Source of the DNA: Nelumbo lutea
Taxonomy: Eukaryota > Streptophyta > Magnoliopsida > Proteales > Nelumbonaceae
Length of the DNA stretch: 64,000 bases
Assembly (NCBI GenBank): GCA_022828595.1
Contig: JAKGHH010000001.1
Location: 69,436,401 to 69,500,400 of the forward strand
Direction of reading: 5' to 3'
Position 1 is the first letter of the stretch, and every line of letters starts with the position of its first letter. Position numbers and translations under genes: made by a program. Below are positions 1-12,259 of this stretch, one piece after another. The notes beneath the pieces were generated by a model, which made no database searches, was not told the DNA's origin, and saw nothing but the letters and a program-made list of their open reading frames with translations.

Positions 1-90
1 GAGCCAAGTAGGTAGGTCGGCTAACACTCCCTCTATATTTTGCTTTTGGAATTTAATTTTAACTCAACTAGCATCTCCTTGTCTTTTTCA

Positions 91-1017
91 GATATGGCGA
101 GCACAGAATCACTTCTGACAACATCAAAGGAGAAGGCATCTAGGAAGAAGAGGAGGGTTGAGTGCCATTTGCTCTGAATGTCATCGACCATGAGGGAGGC
201 AGCGACCCTATGAGCACTGATCAGGTCCCTATGGATCCTGCCACCTCTCAATTTCAGGTTAGCCAAGAGGAACGTTCTATCGATCCTTACCCTTTTGACA
301 TACCTCGCTTCATCTTGAACATCAACGTATCTTTGCTTGACCACCTTAACGATCCTCAGGTGGATCTTTGGATGGGAAGAGGTATGCTCCTGCATCCTCC
401 AGGTTCACTTCTTTGCTTTCTGAAGCTTCTATTCTCTTGTTTTGAGACCCTTGTACTAACTGTATTTTTTCTTCTTCTGGTAGGCAAACACTATGGGCCA
501 GGTTCTCCTAGATCAAGTCACCTCGGGCTGGAGAGAGAATAGCGAGCTACAAGCAAACATTGATGCTCTATAGTCGAAGATGCAGGGGATTCATCTCAGC
601 ATTGAAGAAGATCGCCAACGATTCATCTAGCTGAGGGGTGAGATGTAGTGTGAGTTGAACAAAGCCAGGGAGACCATCACTACCCAAGAATGCCAATTGG
701 AGGAGAGGCAAACAAAATATACCGAAGATATCCATTGGGCCGAGATTGTAGCAATTGGGCATTTCTATCATTCCCCCAAGTATGCCCAGGAGAAGGTCGA
801 TAATGCAATCCCCGCAATGAAAAGGGGATTTAACCTTTGTCGCCGCTGCTTGAAGACTTTGCACCCTGACTTTGACTTTGGCACTTTGTTTGCCAATGAC
901 GTGCTAGACAAACTTGCTGTACAAGTTGATCGGGAGCCTTTGACTCCTGATAAAGAAAAGGAGGTAGTCGATAGAGAAGAGTGCGGAGGGGAAGATTATG
1001 TCAACAATGAGCTGTAG
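91..1017 (+). pseudogene. Antisense (opposite-strand) ORF of the gypsy element, C-terminal exons with coiled coil
   Basis: This ORF runs opposite to the element's gag-pol. An acceptor-like pyrimidine tract ends in CAG at 88-90. The first exon then runs to 381 and encodes a basic RKKRR stretch. A 102-bp GT-AG intron (382-483) follows, and the last exon runs to the stop at 1017. The last exon encodes a heptad-rich segment (GQVLLDQVTSGWRENSELQ at its start) typical of the C-terminus of the 'putative gypsy type transposon' ORFs (Pfam PF04195 group). Three in-frame TAG codons stand where glutamine is expected in the coiled coil, and the first exon needs a frameshift near 160. The N-terminal domain lies outside the window. 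Function of this protein family is unknown. The same arrangement recurs at 52.7-54.7 kb. Confidence 0.6.
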
Positions 1018-1743
1018 GGTGGTGGTGACAAGTAGGTTGGTCGTGATGTCTGGTGTCCTTTTTTATGATGTTTCTGGGAGCTTGCGTTCTCTTGTAAGAT
1101 GTTTCTCGGGGACTGCATGCTCCATTTACAGACTTTACTATTTGAGGGTTCAACTCTTTTCCTTTATGTATCTACTCTGTCATCTTAATGAAGTTTGCTT
1201 TAATATATGATGCCCTTTCCATCTAACTAAGGCATTGTGTCACATGAGCTATTTTTGACCGATGTATATATAGGAGTGGTTTGGCTTAAGGGTCATAGAG
1301 CCAAAAAGGCAATTAGGGACTCCCCTCAAATATTACTTGGCCAAGCTACTGGGAAGTTGGCCTAGGTGCTTTAGTGTTGAAAGCGATTTGGCATCACTTA
1401 GGCTTCTTTTGGTCGAGCCACTAAGAAGTCGGCCTAGGTGCCTCAGTGCTAAAAAGCGATTTGGCATCCCTTAGGTTTCTTTTTCATACTTAGTGAAATT
1501 TCACAAATTTGCAAACGTAACTCAGAACACTTCTTTTCACAGAGAGTATCTACTTAAGTTGTCTATATTCCATGTGCGGGGTTACCAGCTTCCTCTCCAA
1601 TGTTTCGAGATCATATGCGTTTTCACCAATTACTCTAAAGACTCTATAAGGGCCTTCCCAATTCGGACCTACCTTTCCTACACCAGGCTTAGGCACCATA
1701 ACCTTCCTGATTACTACGTCCAAATGTAGGCAAGATCACAAAC
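1018..1743. other. Spacer between antisense ORF and integrase end
   Basis: This non-coding stretch lies between the two converging coding regions of the gypsy remnant. It includes what would be the 3' UTR of the antisense ORF and a duplicated 72-bp unit (1337-1481). No other gene is visible. Confidence 0.5.
1337..1481. repeat. 72-bp direct tandem repeat, two copies
   Basis: The block starting TTGGCCAAGC at 1337 recurs as TTGGTCGAGC at 1409. Each copy goes on through GGCCTAGGTGC and GCGATTTGGCATC. The copies differ at roughly one base in eight. The repeat lies in the gypsy element between the antisense ORF and integrase. Confidence 0.8.
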
Positions 1744-2480
1744 TTATTCTATCAAATCAAGGTTGGTCTGTAGATCATCCTCATTGGTTTTTTCGTCACA
1801 AGTTTGGGATTGTAAGGTTAGCACTTTGATTTCCTTTGGGATCAGAACTTCAATTTCGTATGTCAGGTTGAAAGGTGTTTCACCGGTTGCCGTCTTGAAA
1901 GTTGTTTGGTAGGTCCATAACATGCTGGGCCACTCGTCCACCCACAAACCTTTGGCTTGGGAAAGCCTTAAGGTCGCGGAGTATCCCCTGTTTGTTACCT
2001 CAGCCTAACCGCTAGCTTAAGGATAAGCAACTGAGGTGAAGTTTTGTTGTATGCCCATCTTCGCGCACCAATTTTGAAATTTGAGGTCTTCAAATTGTTT
2101 ATTGTTGTTTGAGATTAGTACTTTTGGTAACCCAAATCTGCATACGATGTTTCTCAAAAAAAAAAATTGCATGTTCTGAGCCATAATAATTACCAGTGGC
2201 TCGGCCTCTGCCCATTTTGTGAAAGAATCAATTGCCACAACTAAAAACTTTCTATACCCAGTCACAGGTGGAAAGGGGCCAAGTATGTCAATTCCCCACT
2301 ATGTGAAAGACCATGGGCTAGTGAGACACTTCAGGTCAGTTGCAGGTTGATGTAGGATATTGGCATGCCTCTGTCACTTATCACATTTTTGCACTAGGTC
2401 GATCACATCCGCTTTTAGTGTAGGCCAATAGTAGCCTTGTCGTAATGCTTTTTGGGTGAGCGCCCTACCCAATGTCCTCC
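1744..2480 (-). pseudogene. Ty3/gypsy integrase (broken)
   Basis: Integrase would insert element cDNA into the chromosome. On the minus strand the N-terminal zinc-binding region is seen at about 2480-2330 (GYYWPTLKADVIDLVQKCDK, followed by an in-frame stop). The catalytic core is at 2265-2017, with the first Asp in VVAIDSFTKWAEAE. The second catalytic position reads ISNNNKQF where the family has an Asp-Asn-Gly motif, so the second Asp and the Gly are both changed to Asn. The C-terminal part at 1947-1744 carries WVDEWPSMLW and TATGETPFNL. The fragments lie in different frames. The protein cannot be active. Confidence 0.85.
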
Positions 2481-2913
2481 ATAGAGACCTTCGTGAATTT
2501 CTCGCAGCACTTGGTCCGCTTCAGCTCGACGTAAGCAGCAAAGGTAGGGGAGCGTGTTCGATCTCCTATACAGTTACTTGCCTATGATCACGTAGCGAAC
2601 TACCTATCGTTCTACCCTCCAGACCGCGTTGCATTCTTTTGGCAGGTTCCCGTAGCACAGATAGTCAATGAGCGGATCAATCTAGATCGACTCTGTTGAC
2701 AGTATAAGGACCACATCTTCTGCCACCCTTTTTATTGTTGGGTGTGGTAGGTTTTCTATGAGAATCGTCCTTTTAGTAGAGTCGATTGCATTAGCCAACT
2801 TTAAAAGTGTGTCGTCTTCCATGTTCTCTGATGATATTCCAAGAGTGGAAGTTGGGCAGGAGCTCCCTTACCTTGGCCAGATAAGCTGACATGGTGAGCT
2901 CCCGAGCCTCATA

Positions 2914-4443
2914 CTATACATGCACTTGGTTAACTACTAATTGGGAGTCATTGTACACTACAAGATGCTTAGCCCCGTCTTCCTTCGTTAGTGATAGCAC
3001 GGTTGTAAGTGCCTCATGTTTATTTTCATTATTCGAAGCTCGGAATGTGAACCAGAGGGCGTATTCCAGCTTTACCTCACCTAGCCCATAGAGAATCAAT
3101 CCAACCTCACTTTTGCACTGGTGGACGAGCTATCCACATGAAGGATCTAAGGCTACTCATCACAGGTCAGGGCTTTCCGGGCTTGGGCAGTTGCCGCACT
3201 GGTCGATGCTTCCAAAGTGGTTACTAGCTCAACAACTTCATGGGTTGACGAGCTGAAGGTGCACTCGACAACAAAATCTGTCAGGACCTGTGCCATGATT
3301 GCTAGTCGCAGCTCAAACCAGATGTTGCATTTACTAAGTTCAATTGCCCATTTTGTAAGTCTCCCTGAGACCTCGGGCTTTTGGAGGATTTGCCTCAAAG
3401 GTCAATTAGTCAAAACCATGATAATGTGGGCCTAAAAGTAAGGTCTTAGCTTTTGGTCTGCTAACATTAAAGCGAATGCTAGATTTTTAATGTTCGGGTA
3501 CATAGTCTCAGCAGCATACAACTTTTACTTACATAATATACTGGTCACAATACCTTTTCTACTTGCCTAATAAGGATCAAGCTGATGACATCATTACTCA
3601 CAAAGAGGTAAAGCCTAAGCTCATCTCCAGACTCAGGTTTGGTCAACAAAGGTGGCGAACTTAAATACTTTTTTAGCTCGTCAAAGGTGAGCTAACACTC
3701 TTTGGTCAACTCAAAGTCTTGATTCTTTTTAATAGCCTTAAAAATGGTAAACATCGCCCAACCGACTTAGACATAAATCGGTTCAAGGCAGTTATTCGGC
3801 CAATTGGTTTTTGCACTTTTTTAACTGATTTGAGAGGTCGCACATCTAAGATTGCCTGGTTTTTTCTGGGTTGGCCTCTATGCCACGCCAACTAACTAAA
3901 CATCTGAGGAAGTTGTCAGATGTGGCATCGAAGACAAACTTTTTTTGGGTTCAATTTCATGTTGTACTTTCTTAAAATGTTAAAAATGCAGTCTAAGTCG
4001 ACAATTAGAGAGTTTGAAAACCTAGTTTTTACAACAATGTCATCTACATAACATTCCAATTTATTCCCAATTAAATTTGAAAAAACATTGTTTACAAGGT
4101 AATGGAAGGTTGCTCCAATATTTTTTAGACCAAAGGGCATGACTTTGTAATAGTACAAGTCCATTTTCATTACAAAAATAGCTTTTTCTTCATCAATGGG
4201 GTCCATCGAAATCGGATTGTAGCCATAATATGCATCCATGAAACTCAACAGCTCAAACCCTGAGGTTGCATCTACCAAGTGGTCGATTCTTGAAAGTGGG
4301 AAGCTATCATTCGAGTAGGCTCTATTAAGGTCTGTGTAGTCGACACATATACACCACTTGCCATTGGCCTTCTTCACAAGTACTAGGTTTGCAATCCAGC
4401 TCAGATATTGGACCTCTCCAACGAAATCTACTATAAGTAGCAT
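2914..4443 (-). pseudogene. Ty3/gypsy reverse transcriptase and RNase H (broken)
   Basis: These would copy element RNA into cDNA and degrade the template. The RT palm is at 4443-3916, with LVKKANGKW, VDYTDLNRA, FMDAYYGYN, MPFGLKN and the catalytic box YVDD (in CYVDDIVVK). The fingers-to-RNase H connection is at 3891-3706 (KPIGRITALNRFMSKS). RNase H pieces lie at 3398-3153 and 3099-2914, the latter with EYALWFTFRASNNE and VVYNDSQLVV. The YVDD box survives, but frameshifts separate the domains and the region before 3706 has lost sequence. Gypsy assignment rests on domain order. Confidence 0.88.
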
Positions 4444-5440
4444 CCCTACTTCCGCGTCTACTATATTCCATCTTTCCAGGGCAAGGTTCCTTTTCCTCTA
4501 TGGGACTTGCCTAATTAAGGGATCAACATTTAACTTATGAGTTATTATTTTAGGGTCTACATTGGGCATTTCTGTTGCCAACCAAGAAAAAACTTCTAAA
4601 TTATTGAGTAGGAAACTTACCATATTAGAAACACACTAGTTCAGTTAGGCAGGCTCCTATTTGTACTATCTTCTCCAGCTCGGCCTCTAAGATCGGCACT
4701 AGGACAATATCTTCCATAGAGAGAGTTCACTTGTCAATATTCTCTAGGGGTGGCTCCAAGTCAACGTCGATTGCTATTTTGTCTTTGGCCTTCAACTCTA
4801 CTACGTAGCATTTACGAGACTCAAGCAGGTCACCTCGCATAACTCTGATGCCTCCAATAGTAGGGAACTTTACCGCCAGGTGGTAGGTTGACAGTACTGC
4901 TCAAAGGGCGTGCACAAGGAAGTCATGATTAAAATGTACCAAGTTGGGGGTCGAGCTTGCTACAACCAATACCCTAACCCGGCCAAGGGGCCGAACCACC
5001 TTTCTACTGAAGCCAACCAAGGGTACATCGGCAAGTTGTAGATCTTTCTTGCTGAGACCCATTCACTCGAATGCCTCCTAGAAGATGATGTCAGTCAAGC
5101 TCCCTAAGTCAACCAAAATTCTTTTTACTTCAAAATCATTTATTGTCAATTTCACTACCAAAGTGTCGTCATGTGGATACTCTATGCCACATCTATTATC
5201 TTCGGTGAAATAGATTATCTCTTCTCTGTAGGGGCATTTCAACAGGTTACCACTATCGTGTTCAAGGGCTCAGACTGAAGTTCTTCTTGTTGAAGTTGTA
5301 CACCTTACTACGATTGACCCTCCTGCGATCATGTTAATGACCCCACGGTTGGGCTGCTCTGTTGGTTGTTGGTTTCAAGGAGGCTGGTTTCTTTCTTATT
5401 CCCTACTGGTATGTGCTGCCTCCCAGCATTGCTCGACAGG
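4444..5440 (-). pseudogene. Gypsy gag-pol linker with retropepsin remnant
   Basis: Translating the minus strand gives the aspartic protease active-site block at 5122-5081 as ILVDLGSLTDIIF. The family motif has D-T/N-G-S at its centre; here the residue between Asp and Gly is Leu, so activity is doubtful. Downstream, 5080 to about 4780 continues in one frame with ADVPLVGFSRKV and AVKFPTIGG, as expected after a gypsy protease, and then breaks. No separate gene is present. Confidence 0.7.
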
Positions 5441-6411
5441 TCAGCTTGCTTCTTGTCTCTTGATGAACTGCCTTGGGTACAAATGGCGGATCGGTTCTTT
5501 GATCTCGTCCTTAATGTTCCTACAATTTTTTGTATCATGACCAATGTCACAATGGAAAGGACAATATTTGTTTAGGTTTCTATTTGCTATGTCGCCCTTC
5601 ATCCTAGTCGGCCATCTTACATATTCTACTATTTTTATTTGCATTAAAATCTCTCCCCTTTTTGCATTTAGGGCAATATAGGTTTTATTATACACAGGTG
5701 GGGTTCTGGACCGTCAACCTGATCCTGAACTCCGATGGGGGGATTTGCTCTTTCTTCTCGGCGACTTGCTTTGCCGGCTACGGGGTGATTGACGCCTTTT
5801 GGGCGACTTACTCCTTCGCTGCAACTTGCTACTTCCTGCTTCCTCTTTTGCTCGCTTCCTTTTTTCGGACAACTCTGACCGTGATCCTAGTGCCTCTTCC
5901 GCCTTTATGAATTTGTCAGATTTGGCGAGGAACCTCTCCATAGAAGTTGGAGGGTTCAGCTCAATTTCCCAACACAGGTCAGGGTGGTGGATGCCATTTG
6001 TTGCCACAATGAGTTGTAAGGCCAGGTCAAGGTTGGGGATTTGGAGACGCTTCAGGTTGAACCTCCTAATGTATTTGTGAAGTATCTCATTAAGTCGCTA
6101 AACGACATTTAGTAGGCAGGTCACAGACTTGGGGTGCCTTTTACTGGTGGCGAAGTAAGTAATGAATAGATTGGCAAGATGATCTTAGCTTTTTGTGGAG
6201 CCAGGGGCCAATTCTGAGTACCATAGCCAAGTTGTGTCTCGGAGAGTAGTTGGGAAGGTGATAAACAAGCTCGTATCATTGGCCCGTGCAATTGCATTCG
6301 GACTTGGAAACTATCAGCATGGTCTACGAGGTTTGTTGTTCCATTATAAGATTCAAGGCTAGGTGCCCTAAAGTTCTTTGGCTGTGGGGCCATAAGTATC
6401 TCAGGGGCCAA
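5441..6411 (-). pseudogene. Gypsy Gag (broken)
   Basis: Gag would form the virus-like particle. The capsid N-terminal part is at 6411 to about 6290 (APEILMAPQPKNFRAPSLES, then YNGTTNLVDHADSF) before a frameshift. A second block at 6007-5714 ends in an Arg/Ser-Pro rich tail (RSKSPKRRQSPRSRQSKSP). The C-terminal block at 5695-5441 has the CPFHCDIGHDTKNC zinc-finger-like motif. The three blocks lie in different frames. The family is clear; the product is not functional. Confidence 0.8.
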
Positions 6412-6529
6412 TGGTTAGGTGCGAGATATAGGCCGCCCAGATGAGGTGCCTGCTTGGCTGGTTGCTTTGCTTTCGTCTTTCTCGTCCATCACGCTCATAG
6501 GCGGAGGTTTGAATGATGTTTAGTCTGAA

Positions 6530-6925
6530 TCACTTTTTTGCTAGTTTAGGTTATTTGTGTTTAGTCATAGTCAAGAAAGCATAAATAGATAAGTAAGTAG
6601 TGTTTGATTCCCTTGTGCTAGTTTATTTTTGTTTTGTCTTACCTATTAGTACAGTCGTAGTTAATTGAAATACTATTTCTTCATGTTCACATGTGGGCCC
6701 CACTTATTGGACCTGGGAAAGGGGTGCATAATCCCTTCCCTCTCCCATCTGAGTCTTACCCGGATTGGTGTAGCCGGTGCCTCAGGCTTCGGAGTCATTA
6801 TTAAAAAACAGTTTTGAAAATCATTTTTGAGGTCCCATCACCTCCATTTCCTCAATTGATGGGTGGCGACTAACAACTCCATTCCCAATCCAAGTGAGTT
6901 GTTTCTTGACACTCACAAATCGGTG
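6530..6925 (+). repeat. Probable end of 5' LTR and primer-binding region of element 2
   Basis: The segment contains the motif GGAAAGGGGTGCATAATCCC and ends near CGGTGACTCCACT (from about 6912). In plant gypsy elements of this type that motif sits at the LTR/primer-binding boundary. The LTR start is missing, so the copy is truncated at its junction with the preceding element. Confidence 0.4.
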
Positions 6926-7329
6926 ACTCCACTAGAAAGTTCTTAGACCATTGGTGGTGCCCACATGGGGCCTATTTGGCTTTATTGCCATTTTTGTATA
7001 TATTGCATGCTTATCTATTAGAATAATAATTGCTTATCTCTTTATGTTTGTTAGATAGTTCTTTGTTGCTTTATATTTATTGTTTCTCTATCTGCTTATG
7101 CACACTTTGAACATCATCCTGCATTAGATCTAGGGTCCTATTGTCATATAGGAGAGGGTTGAAAGCCTAAGCCACGGGATCTGTGTACCTGTTGGTTGAG
7201 ATGATGTTTCTCAACCAGCTACCAACCTAACAAGCCCATTTGTCCAATGGGTGGAGGTTTGAAGGGTAGCTACCTTGTTCGAGCCGTTTGAGTCTAGTGT
7301 CAACCCTCCCCTCATGCATCACACTCCAA

Positions 7330-8520
7330 AATCAAATAGAAAAATTAAAATAATCAAAATTCCCATTAAAAAATCAAAATCAAATAAAGAGTCAAAAATT
7401 ATAATAAAAAATCAAAAAAGAGAAAAAGAGAAAAATTAAAGGGCAAGTTTTTAAAAGAAAAAGTAGAAAATGTATAAAATGTATAAAAAAATAAAATGGG
7501 GGTAAATTAACAAATTTCTTGAAATCCAAAAATAAAGTGTTAAAAAAACACACAAATAATTAAAAAGGCAAAAAAATTGAAAATACAAATATATAAAAAA
7601 TCAAGATAATAAATAATGAAATAAGGAATTCAAAAAATCAGCAAAAATATAAATACAATCAAAATGAAAAAATGGAAAAAGAGAAAAGTAGTAAAAAAAA
7701 AGGGGAATTATGGGAGAAAAAAAGAAAAAATAAATAACAACAATATCATTTAAGTAAGAAAAATTCTGCATATTTCTTTTGGATAATTAAGAAAGAATAA
7801 TCATAGCACAAATATATAAAAAATTAATGAAAAATTTTAAAACAAAAACAAAAAAAAAAGATTTAGTACAAATTAATAACAAATAAAAATAAAAATATAT
7901 ATATAATAAAAATTAAAAAAGAAAGTTATTAAAAATAAGAAAAGAGAAAAAAGACAGGTGTGGAAAGAGAAACCAAATCATTTAAGTGGGAAAAGATTAA
8001 CTATATTTCTTTTGGAAAATAAAAAAAACATAAATCCAAAAGTAAAAAAAAATCAATTTAAGTTAATCAAGAATTAAAAATCTAAAAACAAAAAAAAAAG
8101 ATAATTAATAATTAAATAGTGAAAATCATAAATAAAGAAAATCCAAAAGTAATAAAAATAATAAAATATAATGAAAATGAATAATGGAAAAGAAAGAGAA
8201 AGAGAAACAAGAAGATGAAGAAAATTGAAACATATATACATTAAAAGGAGAATTAAAAAAGGGGGATAAAAAGAAAGGAAAAGTGAAAAAAGGAAAAAAT
8301 CCAAAAAAATGAAGAAGAGAAGGGAAATATTAAGGAAATAATAATAAAATGAAATAAGATAAATGATAAAAAATAAAAATAAAGAACAAAAAAAAACAAG
8401 GCTAAAGGGGTAAAAGTGTAAGGAATAAATAAAAATTAAAAAATCATAAAATTACCAAAAAATCAAAAGAGAAAGAATGGGTGAGTGAGAATAAAATAAA
8501 GAAAAGAGTTGCTAACTGAC
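7330..8520 (+). repeat. 1.2-kb A-rich, cytosine-poor low-complexity leader
   Basis: Almost the whole tract is A with scattered G and T and very little C on the plus strand. It contains many runs such as AAAAATTAAAA. It sits between the LTR end and the first gag codons, where related gypsy elements carry an A-rich leader. A 76-codon open frame on the other strand is just the poly-Phe/Leu reading of this tract and is not a gene. Confidence 0.75.
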
Positions 8521-8543
8521 ATGTAGAAACCCGATCCCGAGCC

Positions 8544-10010
8544 ATGGCAAAAGACTTAAATCAAGAATGGTCCTACAACCGCCTTCTTATATGTAGGTTT
8601 GTCTATTTCGGTGGACCCAAACATACCAGCCTCGGTTCCATACAACAAATACCTCAAAATCCGAGAGCAATTAAAGATACAATAGCCCTGTTCGCGACCT
8701 TCCGCGAAGAGCATACCAAATTAGTACCGCCTCCTCCTCCCCCAACAGATCAAAGCACTCGCCCGTCAGTATCAGGAACCTTTCCCGCCTTTACACCTCC
8801 GAGCACATCAATAACTTTCTCACCTTTCACATCATCTTCTTTCCCAACATCCGTCACACCCAATATTACCTTACACATCCCCCTTTTGTGTTCACTACTT
8901 CGTCACACCAGCCTTCACCCCGACTAGCCTTTACCTTTGCAGATCAGTCCTACTACCAACCTTTACTTTTCTGGGGCAATCCTATTCCCAGCCTTCTCCA
9001 ACCCTTTTCAGCAAAGATAATCCCAAGTTCATTATACCATCTCCCCTATTCCAACACCCCCCCCCCCCAAGGATGATGTGGAGGGATTGAAAGAAGAGAT
9101 GAGGCAGGCGAAGGGAGTGCATAATTTGGAAATCATAGATTTTAAAGAGTTATGTTTGTACCCAAATGCCAAACTACCATAAGAGCCTAACTGGGAATGT
9201 GGTTTGCCAATCTTGAGGAAGAAAAAAGAAATCATGGAAACGAGTATTTGAAGCATTCTTATACCACTTTTCCTACAACATGGAACTAGTGCCGCATCAA
9301 GCAAATCTTGAGTCCATGAATTAGAATCCTAGAGAATTTTTCCTAGATTATGCTCATAGGTGGCGTGAAATGGCATCCAAACTGTGACACCCCATGCCTA
9401 AGGAAGAAATTGTTAGGCTTTTTGTCAAGACTTTGAAAAATCCCTACCACACTATTGGCTGCACAACTGCTTAAGGACTTCAGTGAAGTGGTAAAAGGAG
9501 CTGTCAAAATCAAAAAACCTCTTAGGCATTGACGGATTAGACCAATGATGATTGGAGTAGAGGCAACCATCTCTGAGCCAAAGAAGTCTGGGACCAAGCA
9601 CCAAGAAGGGAGTGAAGTACAGTTCATATATGGCCACCCAGCTAGCTTTGTAGCCACAACTCCATCTAATCCTTCTTTCTGGGTGCCTACCCCAAAGGCG
9701 CAACAACCTCTCCAAACAAAAAAGGAGTTGTTCCCACTTCCTTGTCCATACTCTTAGTTGTTACCTACCTTGGTTAATGATGGGTATCTAGAGTTTCCTA
9801 AAGAGAGACTTCCCTCTGTGCGTAAACCAAAGCATTATGATGAGAAATGCCTATTGTGACTATCATAGAAGCCCGGGGCATACCACTGCCAATTGCCATC
9901 AGCTCAATTTTGCAATTCAAAAGCTAATCAAGCAAGGTCTCATTGCATTACCTGAGCCTCAAGAATCATCTTTGAATTAGGTTGTTCTCCCTTTCGTCAA
10001 CATGTTGTGA
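8544..10010 (+). pseudogene. Degenerate Gag of element 2
   Basis: Several frames must be joined. 8544-8927 encodes a proline/serine/threonine-rich segment. From about 9080, EGLKEEMRQAKGVHNLEI and KELCLYPNAKLP match the linker before gypsy capsid. RWREMASK and EEIVRLFVKTLKNPYH follow at 9360-9440. A CHHC-like YCDYH... segment near 9850 is recognisable only in outline. Stops are frequent throughout. The gene is dead; assignment to a gypsy gag is from the order and spacing of these blocks. Confidence 0.55.
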
Positions 10011-12259
10011 GTATCATTTTGGGTCAGTTTTGGGTATTATTTGTGGTATCAAGCCAATTGTGTGAATTTGAATGTAATCTCTAAGACAGAGGATCAATGC
10101 TCTCTACCCTACCTCTAGCCATCGAGAGCCTTCTTTCATTAATTGCATTTAATTTGTTATCCTCTCTTTCTTGTCATTCCAAGATATTTTGAACTATGTC
10201 CGGCCTGATACCTTTCAAAAAGGTGTGTAAAACAACCCATCTCATGGGTCCGGCCACTTCCACAAACAAAATATTATTTCCCCCATTTCTCTTTCCCTTG
10301 CCTGAGATGCTTACTTATAAGAGAGTGATTAGTCCGTTCAGGGCCATCTACCCGTAGAAGAAGGCAGAGTTTGCCTCCTTTCAAAGTCCCAAAAGCATGC
10401 CTGGGGAAAGTTAGTTGTTGATCAAGAGCTCTATAGTTGAACTTCCTATTGACCTCCCAACCTATAATAAAGCCATTATCTTTGTTGAAACAGGGGCAAA
10501 ATTGTGACTATTAAAGCATAGAATATTCCCCTTGAATAATGCCTAAGCCCGACACAGAACAAATGTACCATCATAACCTAGTGCTATGCCGATTAATCAA
10601 AGAACAGACTGGAGGCCATCCTTAGTTGTTTTTGATTCCTTATGACCTTATGAATCGTCAAAAATTGTTTGTTAATCAATTGAGCTCATGTACTAGACCT
10701 TTCTTTCCGGTGAACTAGCCAAACCCATAAGATGCACCTCAATGACCATCAAATGGCTAAAAATAAAAAAATAAAAAACAAAGAGAGAGAAAAGAATAAG
10801 AGTGCATAACTGAACTTGCTCCACCAAAGGTATCTTAACTGTTTATAGAGTGACGATGTAATAAGCTAGGCATGGGCCATGCTCAACATATGCTTCTTCA
10901 ATATGCAACATGCAGTCGATAATGAAATGATGGGAGGCCTTCCATGGCCACTTGTTTGACCTTGGGCATTTAATCCTAATAATATGACGTAAAGTCCCCT
11001 AGTTCACTCGTTGAGCCTTTTTGTTAACCTCTTCTTCACAATAAACACTTCTTAGCAATGGGTGTCAAATCAAGAAGATTACAGTTAGGATGATTGAGCA
11101 AGAGTTCAAAGAAATGAGAAAAAAATGAGAAATTTTGAAAATGAAAGGAAGAAAAGTGAGGAAAATATCAAAAAAAAAAAGGAAGAAGAAAGGAAAAATG
11201 AATGAACTGTTGACAACTTTGTTGAGAATGAAATACTCATGTAAAGTGGGGCAGTTACCAAGGAAGATCAATACAAAAGTAAATTGGCAAACGAAGAATC
11301 AAGAAACAGTTAGAAGAAACTGGGGCAGCTAAAATGATTTTATCATTATAGAAATTTTTATGACACCCAAATGCTAATTTTGATTTTTCCAACCCATTTA
11401 CATTTCAACTCAAAATAAAGTCCTCGCTGATCAATAAGAAGGCACGATTCATGTTTATAAGGAATATAAAGAGCAATCTCCATCCATTTATCTATGAATA
11501 AAGCCTTGATAAAAAAAAAATGGAGAATAAAGAAAAAAAAAGAGAAGACAAAAATATGATGGTAAGAGTAGACCTTGAATTAAATCCCTAAGGTGGCGAT
11601 TCGAGCATCCGATGCCCATATCAATTGTTATTTGAGCCTTTTAATCCATCATTTGTAGCCTCCATCCCATACCACGTTTCGCCCTAATTAGCAAGACCTC
11701 CTCAATCTTTGGAAAATCAATAAATCAACATTGAATGGACCTATTTCGCTAGCGATGAAGGATCATAGTTGTAGCTCTCTCCATTAAAGTATCAACTTCA
11801 TAGCTCACCATTTTTGTTAACCAAAAAACAAGAGAGAAGAAGAAAAGAAAAAAGAAAAAAGAAAAAAAATTTGGGGCTAACCCCCTGTAATAAATCCTTT
11901 TTTACAGTGAATCCCTTGTTCAATAACTTATAATTCCATCGCCCATTTGGACGTAGTTACTCTCATAAGAATTAAGATTGAAGGCACTTTTGCCATTGAG
12001 TATTTAAGTTTTTCCTTCTTATCATTTCCATATTTCTTGTCCCTTGTGCATTGCTTGATAATTGAATACTTGTACTACAGTTTGAGATGTTTTGACCTTT
12101 TTAGTGCATGTTCAGATTCTATCTTGGCTTTGCCATCACATCATATCCATTTGCTTGTTTATATGTTGGTTCTTTTGAGCCTTTTCATGCAAATCATTTC
12201 CAAAAATCCCTTCGAGCATTTATCTCACACTTCAGTTCATGCAAACCATTCAACCTCTG
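10011..12259 (+). other. Non-coding interior of element 2
   Basis: Little is recognisable here. A short frame at about 10425-10500 (SSIVELPIDLPTYN) may be the protease entry. 11100-11330 is A-rich and lysine-coding by composition only. I find no RT or integrase motif on either strand, so pol has been deleted or has decayed beyond recognition by eye. Confidence 0.4.

Larger units (their letters stand above)
1..6530 (-). mobile_element. Decayed Tat-like Ty3/gypsy retrotransposon (minus strand)
   Basis: Read on the minus strand, the pieces fall in Ty3/gypsy order: gag (about 6411-5330), protease (about 5122-5081), reverse transcriptase (4443-3916), RNase H (3891-2914) and integrase (2480-1744). 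Frameshifts and stops break every reading frame. Beyond the integrase a spliced opposite-strand ORF (91-1017, +) follows, an arrangement known from Tat-lineage plant elements. The far end runs off the left edge of the window, and the 5' LTR is not recognisable at about 6.4-6.5 kb, where another gypsy remnant abuts. Order and motifs make gypsy secure; the Tat lineage is inferred from the antisense ORF and the gag style. Confidence 0.85.
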
